Shown here piece by piece: positions 53,110 to 60,558 of a stretch of 64,000 nt of DNA. The translations under genes were made by a program, and so were the position numbers. Source of the DNA: Thermus composti (GTDB taxonomy: Bacteria; Deinococcota; Deinococci; Deinococcales; Thermaceae); NCBI RefSeq assembly GCF_014647535.1, contig NZ_BMPJ01000002.1, forward strand, positions 56,983 through 120,982. The letters run 5' to 3'. How positions within the stretch are numbered: the first letter of the stretch is position 1; each line of letters starts with the position of its first letter. The notes under the pieces were generated by a model. The model saw only the letters and a list, made by a program, of their open reading frames with translations, was not told where the DNA came from and did no database searches.

Positions 53110-54004
53110 ACCGCTCCCGGTAGCGTTCCACCACCCACTGGGCCAGGATGTTGAGGAGGAGGGTGAGGAGAAAGAGGGTGAAGCCCACGGCGAAGAGGGC
53201 GTAGTAGGCGGTGCTGCCCACGGGCTGGTCCCCGGTGGCCGCCTGGACGATGTAGCTGGTCATGGTGGCGATGGTCTCCCGGGGGTCCAGGGTGAGGGCG
53301 GGGCGCTGGCCTGCGGCGATGGCCACGATCATGGTCTCCCCGATGGCCCGGCTTGCCGCCAGGATGATGGCGGCGATGATGCCGGAGAGGGCGGCGGGGA
53401 AGACCACCTTTAGGGCCACCTCGTAGGGCCTCGCCCCCAGGGCGTAGGCCGCTTCCCGGATGGAGCGGGGCACGGACTGCATGGCGTCGGCGGCCACGTT
53501 GGAGACGTAGGGGAGGATGGCGAAGCCCATCACCAGGCCGGCGGAAAGGGGGTTAAAGAGGCTTAGACCGGGGATCACCTTCTGCAAAAGCGGGGTGACG
53601 AAGAGGAGGGCGAAGTAGCCGAAGACCACCGTGGGGATACCCCCGAAAAGCTCCAGGACCCCCAGGATCCGGGCGCGCCTTCCCGGGGTGAGGTACTCCG
53701 AGATGTAGACGGCCAGGCTTAGGCCCAGGGGAATAGCCACCAAAAGGGCGATGGCGGTGACCAGGAAGGTGCCCAGGACCAAGGGGGCGATGCCGTAGCG
53801 GGGGTTGGCGAAGAGGGGGGTCCACTCGGGGGCGAAGAGGAATTCCCTTAAGGGCACCCGGCGGAAGAACTCCACCACGTCCCCCAAGAGGCTCAGGATG
53901 ACCCCCAAGGTGGTGAGGAGGGTGACGCAGGAAAGGAGGAGGAGAAGGAGGAAGGTGAGGACCTCCAAGGGGTGCCTCGAGGGCTTTTGCTTCAGGATCT
54001 CCAT
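53102..54004 (-). CDS. pstC: Phosphate ABC transporter permease PstC
   Basis: A 300-residue permease with about six membrane helices. Typical PstC features are the N-terminal helix, the PLREFLFAPEWTPLFANPRYG segment of the first periplasmic loop, and the EAA-like motif DAMQSVPRSIREAAYALGARPYEVALKVV. It pairs with PstA. The ATG at 54004 lies 56 bp after pstS with a hairpin between. Confidence 0.95.
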   Translation of the reverse strand: MEILKQKPSRHPLEVLTFLLLLLLSCVTLLTTLGVILSLLGDVVEFFRRVPLREFLFAPEWTPLFANPRYGIAPLVLGTFLVTAIALLVAIPLGLSLAVYISEYLTPGRRARILGVLELFGGIPTVVFGYFALLFVTPLLQKVIPGLSLFNPLSAGLVMGFAILPYVSNVAADAMQSVPRSIREAAYALGARPYEVALKVVFPAALSGIIAAIILAASRAIGETMIVAIAAGQRPALTLDPRETIATMTSYIVQAATGDQPVGSTAYYALFAVGFTLFLLTLLLNILAQWVVERYRERYE

Positions 54005-54013
54005 GCCTTTCCC

Positions 54014-54046
54014 ATTCTAAAGGGGGTGGGGCTTGCCCCCACCCCC
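54014..54046 (-). terminator. Hairpin between pstS and pstC, with -10-like box
   Basis: A perfect 10-bp stem GGGGGTGGGG/CCCCACCCCC (54022-54031 with 54037-54046, loop CTTGC). On the minus strand it is followed by TTTAGAAT. As in other binding-protein operons it may end most transcripts after pstS and so raise the PstS:permease ratio. TAGAAT (54014-54019) ends 9 bp before the pstC ATG and could be an internal promoter. Confidence 0.6.
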
Positions 54047-54060
54047 GGGCAGGGACGGGT

Positions 54061-55026
54061 TTACCTGAGTTCCTTCCTGAGCTCTTCCACGAACCTGGAA
54101 AGGGGCGTGCCCGCCGGCAACTCCATGAAGAAGGTGCCGGTCTTCTTCCGCTTCACGAGCTCCTGGCCGATGGCGTAGGCCTCGGCGGGGAGCTCAATGT
54201 ACCCGGTGGAGCGGATGGCCCTCCGGGCGGCGGGGGAGAGGTAGAAGTCCACGAAGGCCTTCACCTCCGGCCGCTCCAGGCTCTTGACGTTCACGTAGAT
54301 GAAGAGGGGCCGGGCGAGGGGCTGGTAGGTGCCGTTGAGGACGTTTTCCCGGGTGGGAAGGACGCACCCCTTGCCGTCGTCCACCGCCACCGCCTTCACC
54401 TTGTCCTTGTTCTCCTCGTAGTAGGCGTAGCCCAAAAAGCCCATGGCGTAGGTGTCCCCCGCCACCCCCCGGATGGTGACGTTGTCGTCCTCCGTGGGCT
54501 GGTAGTCGGTGCGGATGGCCTTGGCCTTGCCCACGATGGCCTCGGTGAAGTAGTCAAAGGTGCCGGAGTCCGCCCCCGCCCCGTAGAGCCTCAGGGGCTG
54601 GTTGGGCCAGCCCTGGCGGATCTGGCTCCAGCGCTGGATCTTGGAGTTAGGCTCCCAGATGGCCTTGAGCTCCTGGGTCTTCAGGCAGGTGGCCCAGGTG
54701 TTCCTGGGGTTCACGATGACCGTGAGGGCGTCGTAGGCCACGGGGATCTCAACGAAGGCCACCCCGTTTTTCTGGCAGACCTTGAGCTCCTCGGGCATGA
54801 TGGGGCGGCTTGCGTTTTGGATGTCCGTCTCCCCACGGCAGAACTTCTTGAAGCCGCCTCCCGTGCCCGAGAAGGCCACCACCACCCGGATGTTGGGGTT
54901 GCGGGCGGTGAACTCCTCCGCCACCGCCTGGGTGATGGGGTAGACGGTGGAGGAGCCGTCCGCCCGGATCTGGGCCAAGGCCGTGCCCGCTAGGGCCAGG
55001 ATCGCAAGACCGAGTGCCTTTCGCAT
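54061..55026 (-). CDS. pstS: Phosphate-binding protein PstS
   Basis: A 321-residue secreted binding protein with signal peptide MRKALGLAILALAGTALAQ. The phosphate-binding segments are ADGSSTVYPITQAVAEEF, VAFSGTGGGFKKFCRGETDI and YGAGADSGTFDYFTEAI, as in the PstS/SphX family. It delivers phosphate to PstCAB. No lipobox is seen (the signal ends AQ), so it is probably free in the periplasm. It is the first gene of the pst operon and ends before a hairpin. Confidence 0.96.
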   Translation of the reverse strand: MRKALGLAILALAGTALAQIRADGSSTVYPITQAVAEEFTARNPNIRVVVAFSGTGGGFKKFCRGETDIQNASRPIMPEELKVCQKNGVAFVEIPVAYDALTVIVNPRNTWATCLKTQELKAIWEPNSKIQRWSQIRQGWPNQPLRLYGAGADSGTFDYFTEAIVGKAKAIRTDYQPTEDDNVTIRGVAGDTYAMGFLGYAYYEENKDKVKAVAVDDGKGCVLPTRENVLNGTYQPLARPLFIYVNVKSLERPEVKAFVDFYLSPAARRAIRSTGYIELPAEAYAIGQELVKRKKTGTFFMELPAGTPLSRFVEELRKELR

Positions 55027-55066
55027 CGCTCAACCTCCCACCTACACTCTGACCGGGTTTTGTCAG
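55027..55066 (-). promoter_or_regulatory. pstS upstream region with inverted repeat
   Basis: The gap to mnmA is 36 bp. CTGAC-N8-GTCAG (55049-55066) is a short dyad that could be a regulator site; CTGACA might also act as -35 for a weak TAGGTG -10. Phosphate control through a Pho-type regulator is plausible but not shown. GGGAGG precedes the start. Confidence 0.4.
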
Positions 55067-56166
55067 GAGAAGGTCAAGGCGCGGGGATCCTCGAGCCCCG
55101 CCAGGTTGTAAAGCCCCCGCCGGATCACCGCCCCCCCAAGAAGCCTTTCCCCTTGGTAAAAGACGGCGCTCTGCCCCGGGGTGACGGCGAAGACCGGGCT
55201 TTGGAAGCGGAGGCGCAAAGGCTTTAAAGACTCCACTTTGGCCTTAACGGGAGGAGTGCGGTAGCGCACCTGGACCTCCACCTCCTCGGGGAGCTCCGCC
55301 AGGAGGTTCACCTCCTCGCCCTCGAGGCCCCCCCAGTAGCAGGCCTCCTTGGGACCCACGTAGACCACGTTGGCCTCCGGGTCTATGCCCACCACGTACC
55401 TTTCCAGGTGGGTCTTGCGGAGGCCGAGGCCCTTCCGCTGGCCCAGGGTGTAGAGGCTTGCCCCCTGGTGCTCCCCCACCACCTCCCCCGTGAGGGCGTC
55501 CACCAGGGGGCCCGGGCGCAGGGGAAGCCTCTCCCGGAGGAAGCCCCGCACGTCCCCGGCCACGAAGCAGAGGTTCTGGCTTTCCGGCTTCCTGGCGGTG
55601 GGCAGGCCCGCTTCCTCGGCCAGCTTGCGCACCTCGGGCTTGGTGAGCCCCCCCACGGGAAAGAGGAGGTGGGGGATGGCCTCCTTGGGGGTGCCCCAGA
55701 GGAAGTAGGTCTGGTCCTTGTGGGGGTCTAGGCCCCTAAGGAGGGCAAGGCCTTCCCTCCGCACGTAGTGCCCCGTGGCCACGTAGTCCAGGCCGAGCCT
55801 TCGGGCCTGCTTGAGGAGGGCCCCGAACTTGACAAAGGTGTTGCACCGGGCGCAAGGGTTGGGGGTGCGCCCTTGGGCGTAGTCCCGGAGGAAGGGGGCG
55901 ATGATCTCCTCCTCAAAGACCTCCCGGTAGTCCAGAAGGTAGAAGGGGATGTCCAAAAGCTCCGCCACCCGCCGGGCCTCGTAGGCGGCGTCCGGGGTGC
56001 AGCAGCTCTCCCAGGCCCGGGGCTTGCCCCCTTCCAGGCTTGGGGGGGGAAGGTCGGGCCAGAAGCGCATCATGGCCCCCACCACCTCGTAGCCCGCCCG
56101 CTTCAAGAGGAGGGCGGCCACGGAGGAGTCCACCCCCCCCGACATGGCCACGAGAACCCGCTTCAT
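55063..56166 (-). CDS. mnmA: tRNA-specific 2-thiouridylase MnmA
   Basis: A 367-residue PP-loop enzyme that thiolates C2 of wobble uridine in tRNA Lys, Glu and Gln. The ATP-binding PP-loop is SGGVDSS (9-15); catalytic cysteines are C105 (NPCARCN) and C200 (SQNLCFV); the beta-barrel C-terminal part contains LYTLGQRKGLGLR and SPVFAVTPGQSAVFYQGE. Its start overlaps the stop of the DUF1385 gene by 4 bp. With MnmG at 4.9-6.6 kb it covers both modifications of U34. In Thermus thermostability, 2-thiouridine at U54 uses different enzymes. Confidence 0.95.
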   Translation of the reverse strand: MKRVLVAMSGGVDSSVAALLLKRAGYEVVGAMMRFWPDLPPPSLEGGKPRAWESCCTPDAAYEARRVAELLDIPFYLLDYREVFEEEIIAPFLRDYAQGRTPNPCARCNTFVKFGALLKQARRLGLDYVATGHYVRREGLALLRGLDPHKDQTYFLWGTPKEAIPHLLFPVGGLTKPEVRKLAEEAGLPTARKPESQNLCFVAGDVRGFLRERLPLRPGPLVDALTGEVVGEHQGASLYTLGQRKGLGLRKTHLERYVVGIDPEANVVYVGPKEACYWGGLEGEEVNLLAELPEEVEVQVRYRTPPVKAKVESLKPLRLRFQSPVFAVTPGQSAVFYQGERLLGGAVIRRGLYNLAGLEDPRALTFS

Positions 56167-57053
56167 GCCACCACCTTCTCCCCGAGGGCCGCCTCGGTGC
56201 TCCTTATGGCCACCTCCACCATCTCCGGGGTGGGCTCGGCCACGGTGAGGGCCTGGAAGCGGAAGCCAAGCTCCCTCAAGAACCGGGAGAGGGGGTCGTC
56301 GTGCCGGGCGGAGAAGTAGAGGAGCTCAAAGGCCAAGGCCGCCACCACGGGCAGGAAGAGGACCCGGGCAAAAAGGCGCCACCAGAGGACCTCGGGGGCG
56401 GGGATGAGGCTATAGACCAACACCGAGACCACGATGACGAAGGCGATGAAGGTGGTGCCGCACCGGGGGTGGAAGCGGGGCTGGGCCAGGACGTTTTCCA
56501 CCGTGAGGGGAAGCCCCTTCTCATAGGCGTGGATGGCCTTGTGCTCCGCCCCGTGGTACATGAAAAAGCGCTTTATCTCGGGCATGCGCCGAATGAAAAG
56601 GAGGTAGCCCACCAAAATCCCCACCTTGAGGAGGCCCGCGAGGAGGTTATAGAGCACGGGGTGGCGGGCGGCGTCCACGAAAAGCCCCGAGAGGAAGCCG
56701 GGGAGGACGATGAAAAGGGCGATCCCGAGGAGAAGGCTCACCGTCACCGTCCCCCAGAGGGCTCCCCGGGGAACCTCCTCGCCCCCGGCGAGCTCGGCGC
56801 TCCGCGCCAGGGCCCTATAGCTCACGGAAAGGGCGTCCCAAAGGGCCACCACCCCCCGAAGGAGGGGAAGCCTCGCCCAGGGGTAGCGTTCGGCGAGGGC
56901 CCTTTCCTCGTGGCGTTCCACGTGGATCTTTCCGTCGGGCAGGCGCACCGCCAGGGCCCAGGCCCAGGGAGCCTTCATCATCACCCCCTCGAGGGCCGCC
57001 GCTCCCCCGAGGGCCGCCTGCTTCGCCAAGAGAAGCCACCGCATCCTTTCCAT
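56163..57053 (-). CDS. DUF1385 membrane protein
   Basis: A 296-residue protein of the DUF1385 family. The family's typical GGAAALEGVMMKAP stretch and the metal-like YHGAEHKAIHAYEKG and RFHPRCGTTFIAFVIVVSVLV segments are present, with about four hydrophobic helices in the middle. The conserved His/Glu/Cys suggest a metal-dependent enzyme, but no function is known. Its TGA overlaps mnmA, so the two are coupled. Confidence 0.9.
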   Translation of the reverse strand: MERMRWLLLAKQAALGGAAALEGVMMKAPWAWALAVRLPDGKIHVERHEERALAERYPWARLPLLRGVVALWDALSVSYRALARSAELAGGEEVPRGALWGTVTVSLLLGIALFIVLPGFLSGLFVDAARHPVLYNLLAGLLKVGILVGYLLFIRRMPEIKRFFMYHGAEHKAIHAYEKGLPLTVENVLAQPRFHPRCGTTFIAFVIVVSVLVYSLIPAPEVLWWRLFARVLFLPVVAALAFELLYFSARHDDPLSRFLRELGFRFQALTVAEPTPEMVEVAIRSTEAALGEKVVA

Positions 57054-57085
57054 TCTGCCACGGGAGGCGTGGTATAACCCTAGGC
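57054..57085 (+). promoter_or_regulatory. pepA leaderless promoter
   Basis: TATAAC (57073-57078) ends 7 bp before the GTG at 57086. No good -35 box is seen. Confidence 0.55.
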
Positions 57086-58471
57086 GTGATCACGCTTAAG
57101 TCCACCCAGGCCACCCTGGCGGAGGGGCAAGCCCCCCTCAAGGTGGCGTTCGTGCGGCAAAAGGACCTTTTGCCCCAGGGAAAGGCCCTGGACCATCGGC
57201 TGCAGGGGCTTCTGACCCGGGCGCTGGCGGAGGCGGGTCCCAAGGAGGGGGAGGGCCTCCTCCTTTACACGGAGGAAGGCCCCGTCTTCCTCTTTGGCCT
57301 TTCGGAGGACCTTCGGGCCACGGGCGGAAGGCTCGCCCAGGCCCTCCTCAAGCTCGCCTTCCCCGAGGTCCTGGTGGAGCCTTTGGAGGACGCCTACGCC
57401 CTGGCCGAGGGCCTTCTCCTCGGGGCCTACCGCTTTGACCGGCTCAAGACCAAGCGGGAGGAAAAGGCCCTCACCCTCCTCCTTCCGGGTGTCCCCGAGG
57501 CCCTTTTGGAGCGGGCGAGGAAGGTGGCGGAAGGGGTCTATTTCGCCCGGGACCTGGTGAACGAGCCCCCCAACGTCCTGACCCCTGAGGCCCTGGCGGA
57601 GCGGGCCCTGGAGCTTAGGGCCCTAGGGGTGGAGGTGGAGGTCTTGGACGAGAAGGCCATCGCCGAGCTCGGCATGGGGGCCTTCCTGGCCGTGGCCCAG
57701 GGCTCGGAAAACCCGCCCCGTTTCATCCGGCTCCGCTACGCCCAAGAGGGCGCCAGGGCCCGGCTGGACCTGGTGGGGAAGGGCCTCACCTTTGACTCCG
57801 GGGGCTACTCCCTGAAGCCCACGGAGGGCATGGCCACCATGAAGGGCGACATGGCGGGGGCGGCGGCGGTGCTCGGGGCCTTCAAGGCGGCGGCCCTTCT
57901 CGGCCTTCCCGTGGAGCTAAGGGGCTACATCGCCGCCTGCGAGAACCTCATCTCGGGCCGGGCCTACCGGGTGGGGGATGTGCTCAAGACCCTTTCCGGC
58001 AAGACCGTGGAGGTGATGAACACCGACGCCGAAGGGCGCCTCACCCTGGCGGACGCCCTGGCCTACGCGGAAAGGGAGGGGGCGGAGCGGATCGTGGAGC
58101 TTTCCACCCTCACGGGGGCGGCCATGGTGGCCCTGGGGGAGGAGGTGGCGGCCCTCTTCGCCACGGAGGAGGCCTGGGGGGAAAAGGTCCTAAAGGCGGC
58201 CCGGGAGGTGGGGGAGAAGGTCTGGCCTATGCCCTTGGAGAAGGCCTACCGGGAGAAGCTGAAAAGCTCCGTGGCCGACCTCAAGAACGTGGGGGACCGC
58301 TACGGCGGGGCCATCGTGGCGGCCCTCTTCCTGGCGGAGTTCGTGCGGGTGCCCCTCGTCCACCTGGACATCGCCGGTCCCGCCTTCGCCCGGAAGGCCC
58401 ACGCCCTGGGCCCCGAGGGGGGAACGGGCTTCGGGGTGCGCACCCTCCTCCGCCTGGCCGAGGGGCTTTAG
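57086..58471 (+). CDS. pepA: Leucyl aminopeptidase (M17, PepA)
   Basis: A 461-residue M17 cytosol aminopeptidase that removes N-terminal residues from peptides using two metal ions. The metal/substrate region is GKGLTFDSGGYSLKP with the catalytic lysine and aspartate, MKGDMAGAAAVLGAFKAA, and the signature NTDAEGRLTLADAL. The N-terminal third is the variable macro-like domain. GTG start fits the leaderless TATAAC. A strong terminator follows. Confidence 0.95.
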   Translation: MITLKSTQATLAEGQAPLKVAFVRQKDLLPQGKALDHRLQGLLTRALAEAGPKEGEGLLLYTEEGPVFLFGLSEDLRATGGRLAQALLKLAFPEVLVEPLEDAYALAEGLLLGAYRFDRLKTKREEKALTLLLPGVPEALLERARKVAEGVYFARDLVNEPPNVLTPEALAERALELRALGVEVEVLDEKAIAELGMGAFLAVAQGSENPPRFIRLRYAQEGARARLDLVGKGLTFDSGGYSLKPTEGMATMKGDMAGAAAVLGAFKAAALLGLPVELRGYIAACENLISGRAYRVGDVLKTLSGKTVEVMNTDAEGRLTLADALAYAEREGAERIVELSTLTGAAMVALGEEVAALFATEEAWGEKVLKAAREVGEKVWPMPLEKAYREKLKSSVADLKNVGDRYGGAIVAALFLAEFVRVPLVHLDIAGPAFARKAHALGPEGGTGFGVRTLLRLAEGL

Positions 58472-58474
58472 GGG

Positions 58475-58502
58475 AAGGCCCGGGGAAACCCCCGGGCCTT
58501 TA
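58475..58502. terminator. Bidirectional terminator, pepA and perR
   Basis: An 11-bp perfect stem AAGGCCCGGGG/CCCCGGGCCTT with AAAC loop (58475-58485 with 58490-58500) between two convergent genes. A/T ends of the stem give short T-runs on both strands. Confidence 0.85.
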
Positions 58503-58506
58503 GCGT

Positions 58507-58950
58507 CTACTCCTGGCAGCTAGGGCACTTGCCCCTAAACTCCAGGCGGAACCCTTCCAGGGCCCAACCGGTCCGCTCCGCCGCCGCCTTGAGGGCGGGC
58601 TCGAGGTCCAGCTCCGGCAGGTTCTTGAGGAGGAGGTCCTCCACCTTGCCGCAGGCGGTGCAGGCCAGGTGAACGTGGGGCTCGCGGTAGCCGTCGTAGC
58701 GGGTGGTCCCCTTGGGGTCCTTGAACTCGTAGATGAGGCCGTGCTCCCTGAGGACGTGGAGGTTAAGGTAGACGGTGGAGAGGCCGATATCGTACCCCCG
58801 CTTCTTTAGGCCCTGGTAGAGCTCCTCCGGGGTGGGGTGGACGTTCTTGCGGTCCAGGTAGCTAAGGATGCGCTCCCGGGGCAGGGTATGCCGCAGGCCC
58901 ACCGCCCGCAACCGGGTCCTGTAGTTTTCCTTTTCCTTAGTCCTTGGCAT
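58507..58950 (-). CDS. perR: PerR-type Fur-family peroxide regulator
   Basis: A 147-residue Fur-family repressor. The N-terminal winged helix includes TPEELYQGLKKRGYDIGLST; structural zinc cysteines are C97, C100, C142 and C145. The regulatory-metal residues H38, D86, H92, H94 and D105 correspond one by one, shifted by +1, to H37, D85, H91, H93 and D104 of B. subtilis PerR; the aspartate at the last position distinguishes PerR from Fur, which has glutamate. It should sense H2O2 by iron-catalysed histidine oxidation. AAGGAGGAG precedes the ATG at 58950; longer in-frame starts would run through the promoter. Confidence 0.88.
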   Translation of the reverse strand: MPRTKEKENYRTRLRAVGLRHTLPRERILSYLDRKNVHPTPEELYQGLKKRGYDIGLSTVYLNLHVLREHGLIYEFKDPKGTTRYDGYREPHVHLACTACGKVEDLLLKNLPELDLEPALKAAAERTGWALEGFRLEFRGKCPSCQE

Positions 58951-59079
58951 GGCTCCTCCTTCTTCTCCATTCCAGTATACACATCCCGTGTGCAAACGCA
59001 ACAGGGTATTAGGGAAGGTAGTGTATAAGTCCACCTCCGGGCCTTTAGGCGGGAACCTCCTTATAATGGGCCTAGCGCC
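58951..59079. promoter_or_regulatory. Divergent perR/ftsB promoter region with dyad
   Basis: Minus strand: TTGCGT (58996-59001), 16-bp spacer, TATACT (58974-58979) for perR. Plus strand: TATAAT (59062-59067) ends 12 bp before the ftsB ATG. GTATACAC (58975-58982) and GTGTATAAG (59021-59029) are inverted copies of one motif and could be operator half-sites for PerR autoregulation. The 129-bp gap holds no other gene. Confidence 0.6.
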
Positions 59080-59340
59080 ATGCGACCCATTCACCGCTTC
59101 CTGCACCTGGTCTTCGCCCTGGGGCTGGTGCACGCCCTTTTCCTCTTGGGACAGGAGGGGGTGAGGGCCTACCGGCTCAAAGAGGAACAGGCTAGGCTGG
59201 AAAGGGCCCTGGCCGAGGCGGAGGCCCGGGTGGCGCGCCTTAAGGAGGAGATCGCCCTCCTCCAGGACCCCGCCCACCTGGAGGCCCTGGCCCGGAGGCT
59301 CGGCCTGGTGCGCCGGGAGGAGATACTGAAAAGGCGATGA
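59080..59340 (+). CDS. ftsB: FtsB/DivIC-type septum initiator
   Basis: An 86-residue protein with one membrane helix (about residues 8-24, LVFALGLVHALFLLG) followed by a coiled coil (RLKEEQARLERALAEAEARV and following) and a C-terminal DPAHLEALARRLGLVRREE segment that matches the FtsB/DivIC septum formation initiator. In the divisome it bridges FtsQ and FtsL. The C-terminal region overlaps the next gene (ATGA). Confidence 0.88.
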   Translation: MRPIHRFLHLVFALGLVHALFLLGQEGVRAYRLKEEQARLERALAEAEARVARLKEEIALLQDPAHLEALARRLGLVRREEILKRR

Positions 59341-59594
59341 TGGAAGACCCCATCCACCTTTTCCTGGAGGACGAGGCGCTCACCGAGGGCCTCACCGACG
59401 AGGAGGCCCAAGCCCTCCTTTCTTGGCTCGTGGATCTGGCCCAAGGGGCGACCCTCGAGGAGGTGCACCACCTCCGCCGCCTGGGGCACGAGATCACCCG
59501 GCTTTCCCGGGACTACGGGGTGCCGGTGGAGGAGCTCATCGGCCTGGTGGAGCTGGCCTGGGACGAGGGGGGGCTTCCTGGCCTCAAGGCCTAA
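59337..59594 (+). CDS. Small conserved-looking protein after ftsB
   Basis: An 85-residue acidic helical protein starting MMEDPIHLFLEDEALTEGL (a second ATG at 59340 is equally possible). It contains ALLSWLVDLAQGATLEEV and a helix-turn-helix-like HEITRLSRDYGVPVEELIGL, but the family is not recognised. ATGA coupling with ftsB suggests a function in division or a matching expression level. Its stop overlaps the stop of convergent lysR by 4 bp. Confidence 0.7.
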   Translation: MMEDPIHLFLEDEALTEGLTDEEAQALLSWLVDLAQGATLEEVHHLRRLGHEITRLSRDYGVPVEELIGLVELAWDEGGLPGLKA

Positions 59595-60448
59595 AAGGCG
59601 AGGGCCTTGAGGAGGGCCCGCACCTCCTTAAGGCGGGGCGGGGGCGGGTCCTTGCGGTAGATGAGGGAGACCTGCAGGAAGGCCTCTTCCTCCAAGGGGC
59701 GCATCACCGTCCCCGGGTGGGGAAAGACCCGGTAGGGGGCGAGGGTAAGGTAGACCCCCTTGCCCGCCGCCACCAGGCTCACCGCCTGGGGGAAGCGGGC
59801 TACCTCCCGGGCCACCTTGGGGGCGAAACCCGCCTTGCGGAAGACCTCCATGAAGGCCTCGTAAAGGGGGGGGAGGAAGTCCTTGGGGAGGAGGAGAAAG
59901 GCCTCTTCCCGAAGGGCCTTAAGGGGTACCCGCTCCTGGGCGGCCAGGGGGTGGTCCTCGGGCAGGAGGACCACGATGGGCACCTTGAGGAGGGGCTCTT
60001 GGGCGATGGCGGCCTCCTCCACCCGAAGCCCCGCCAGGCCGTAGTCCAGCCGCCCCTCCAAAAGCGCCTGGACCTGCTCGGGGGTGTGCATCTCCAGGAC
60101 CTCCACCGCCTGGCCCAGGCCCCGCCGCAGGTGGTCCAGAAGGGGAAGGAGGTCGGGGAGGAGGTTCTCCGGGACCCCGAACCGAAGCTCCTCCCGCCCG
60201 GCCCGCCGCACCTGCTCCTTAAGGGCCTCCACTTCCTTCAAAAGCCGCTCCCCCCCCTCCTTTAAGGCCTCCCCCGCCGGGGTGAGGCGGAAGGGCTTCC
60301 TCTCCAGAAGCCGCACCCCTAGTTCTCGCTCCAAGGCCTGGATCTGCTGGGAGAGGGCGGGCTGGGAGAGGTAAGCCTTTTGGGCCGCCCGGTGGAAGCT
60401 CCCCTCCTGGGCCAGGATCAGGAAGAGGCGGAGGCGGCGCAGGTTCAT
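59591..60448 (-). CDS. LysR-type transcriptional regulator
   Basis: A 285-residue LysR regulator. The N-terminal winged helix-turn-helix is LRRLRLFLILAQEGSFHRAA with recognition helix LSQPALSQQIQALERELGVR; a linker helix and the type-2 periplasmic-binding-like co-inducer domain (about 90-285) follow. It is transcribed divergently from aceE-aceF, so control of the pyruvate dehydrogenase genes or of itself is a reasonable guess. The effector is unknown. A TGATAA-N7-TTATCA dyad lies at its start codon. Confidence 0.88.
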   Translation of the reverse strand: MNLRRLRLFLILAQEGSFHRAAQKAYLSQPALSQQIQALERELGVRLLERKPFRLTPAGEALKEGGERLLKEVEALKEQVRRAGREELRFGVPENLLPDLLPLLDHLRRGLGQAVEVLEMHTPEQVQALLEGRLDYGLAGLRVEEAAIAQEPLLKVPIVVLLPEDHPLAAQERVPLKALREEAFLLLPKDFLPPLYEAFMEVFRKAGFAPKVAREVARFPQAVSLVAAGKGVYLTLAPYRVFPHPGTVMRPLEEEAFLQVSLIYRKDPPPPRLKEVRALLKALAF

Positions 60449-60558
60449 GATAAAAAAATCTTATCACCTTGACCCAGGGAAAGCTATTGGACAAGCCCCC
60501 CTTTCTGCCCGAGACTAAGGGCAGGTCGGTGTAGTGTAGATACCGCACGGGGGGAACC
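60448..60558. promoter_or_regulatory. lysR/aceE intergenic regulatory region
   Basis: The 111-bp region holds the dyad TGATAA-N7-TTATCA (60448-60466) overlapping the lysR start, a minus-strand TAAGAT 9 bp from that start, TTGACC (60469-60474), and a plus-strand TAGATA (60537-60542) or TAGTGT (60532-60537) as possible aceE -10, with GGGGGGAA as ribosome binding site. The dyad length and place suit a LysR operator. Confidence 0.5.
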
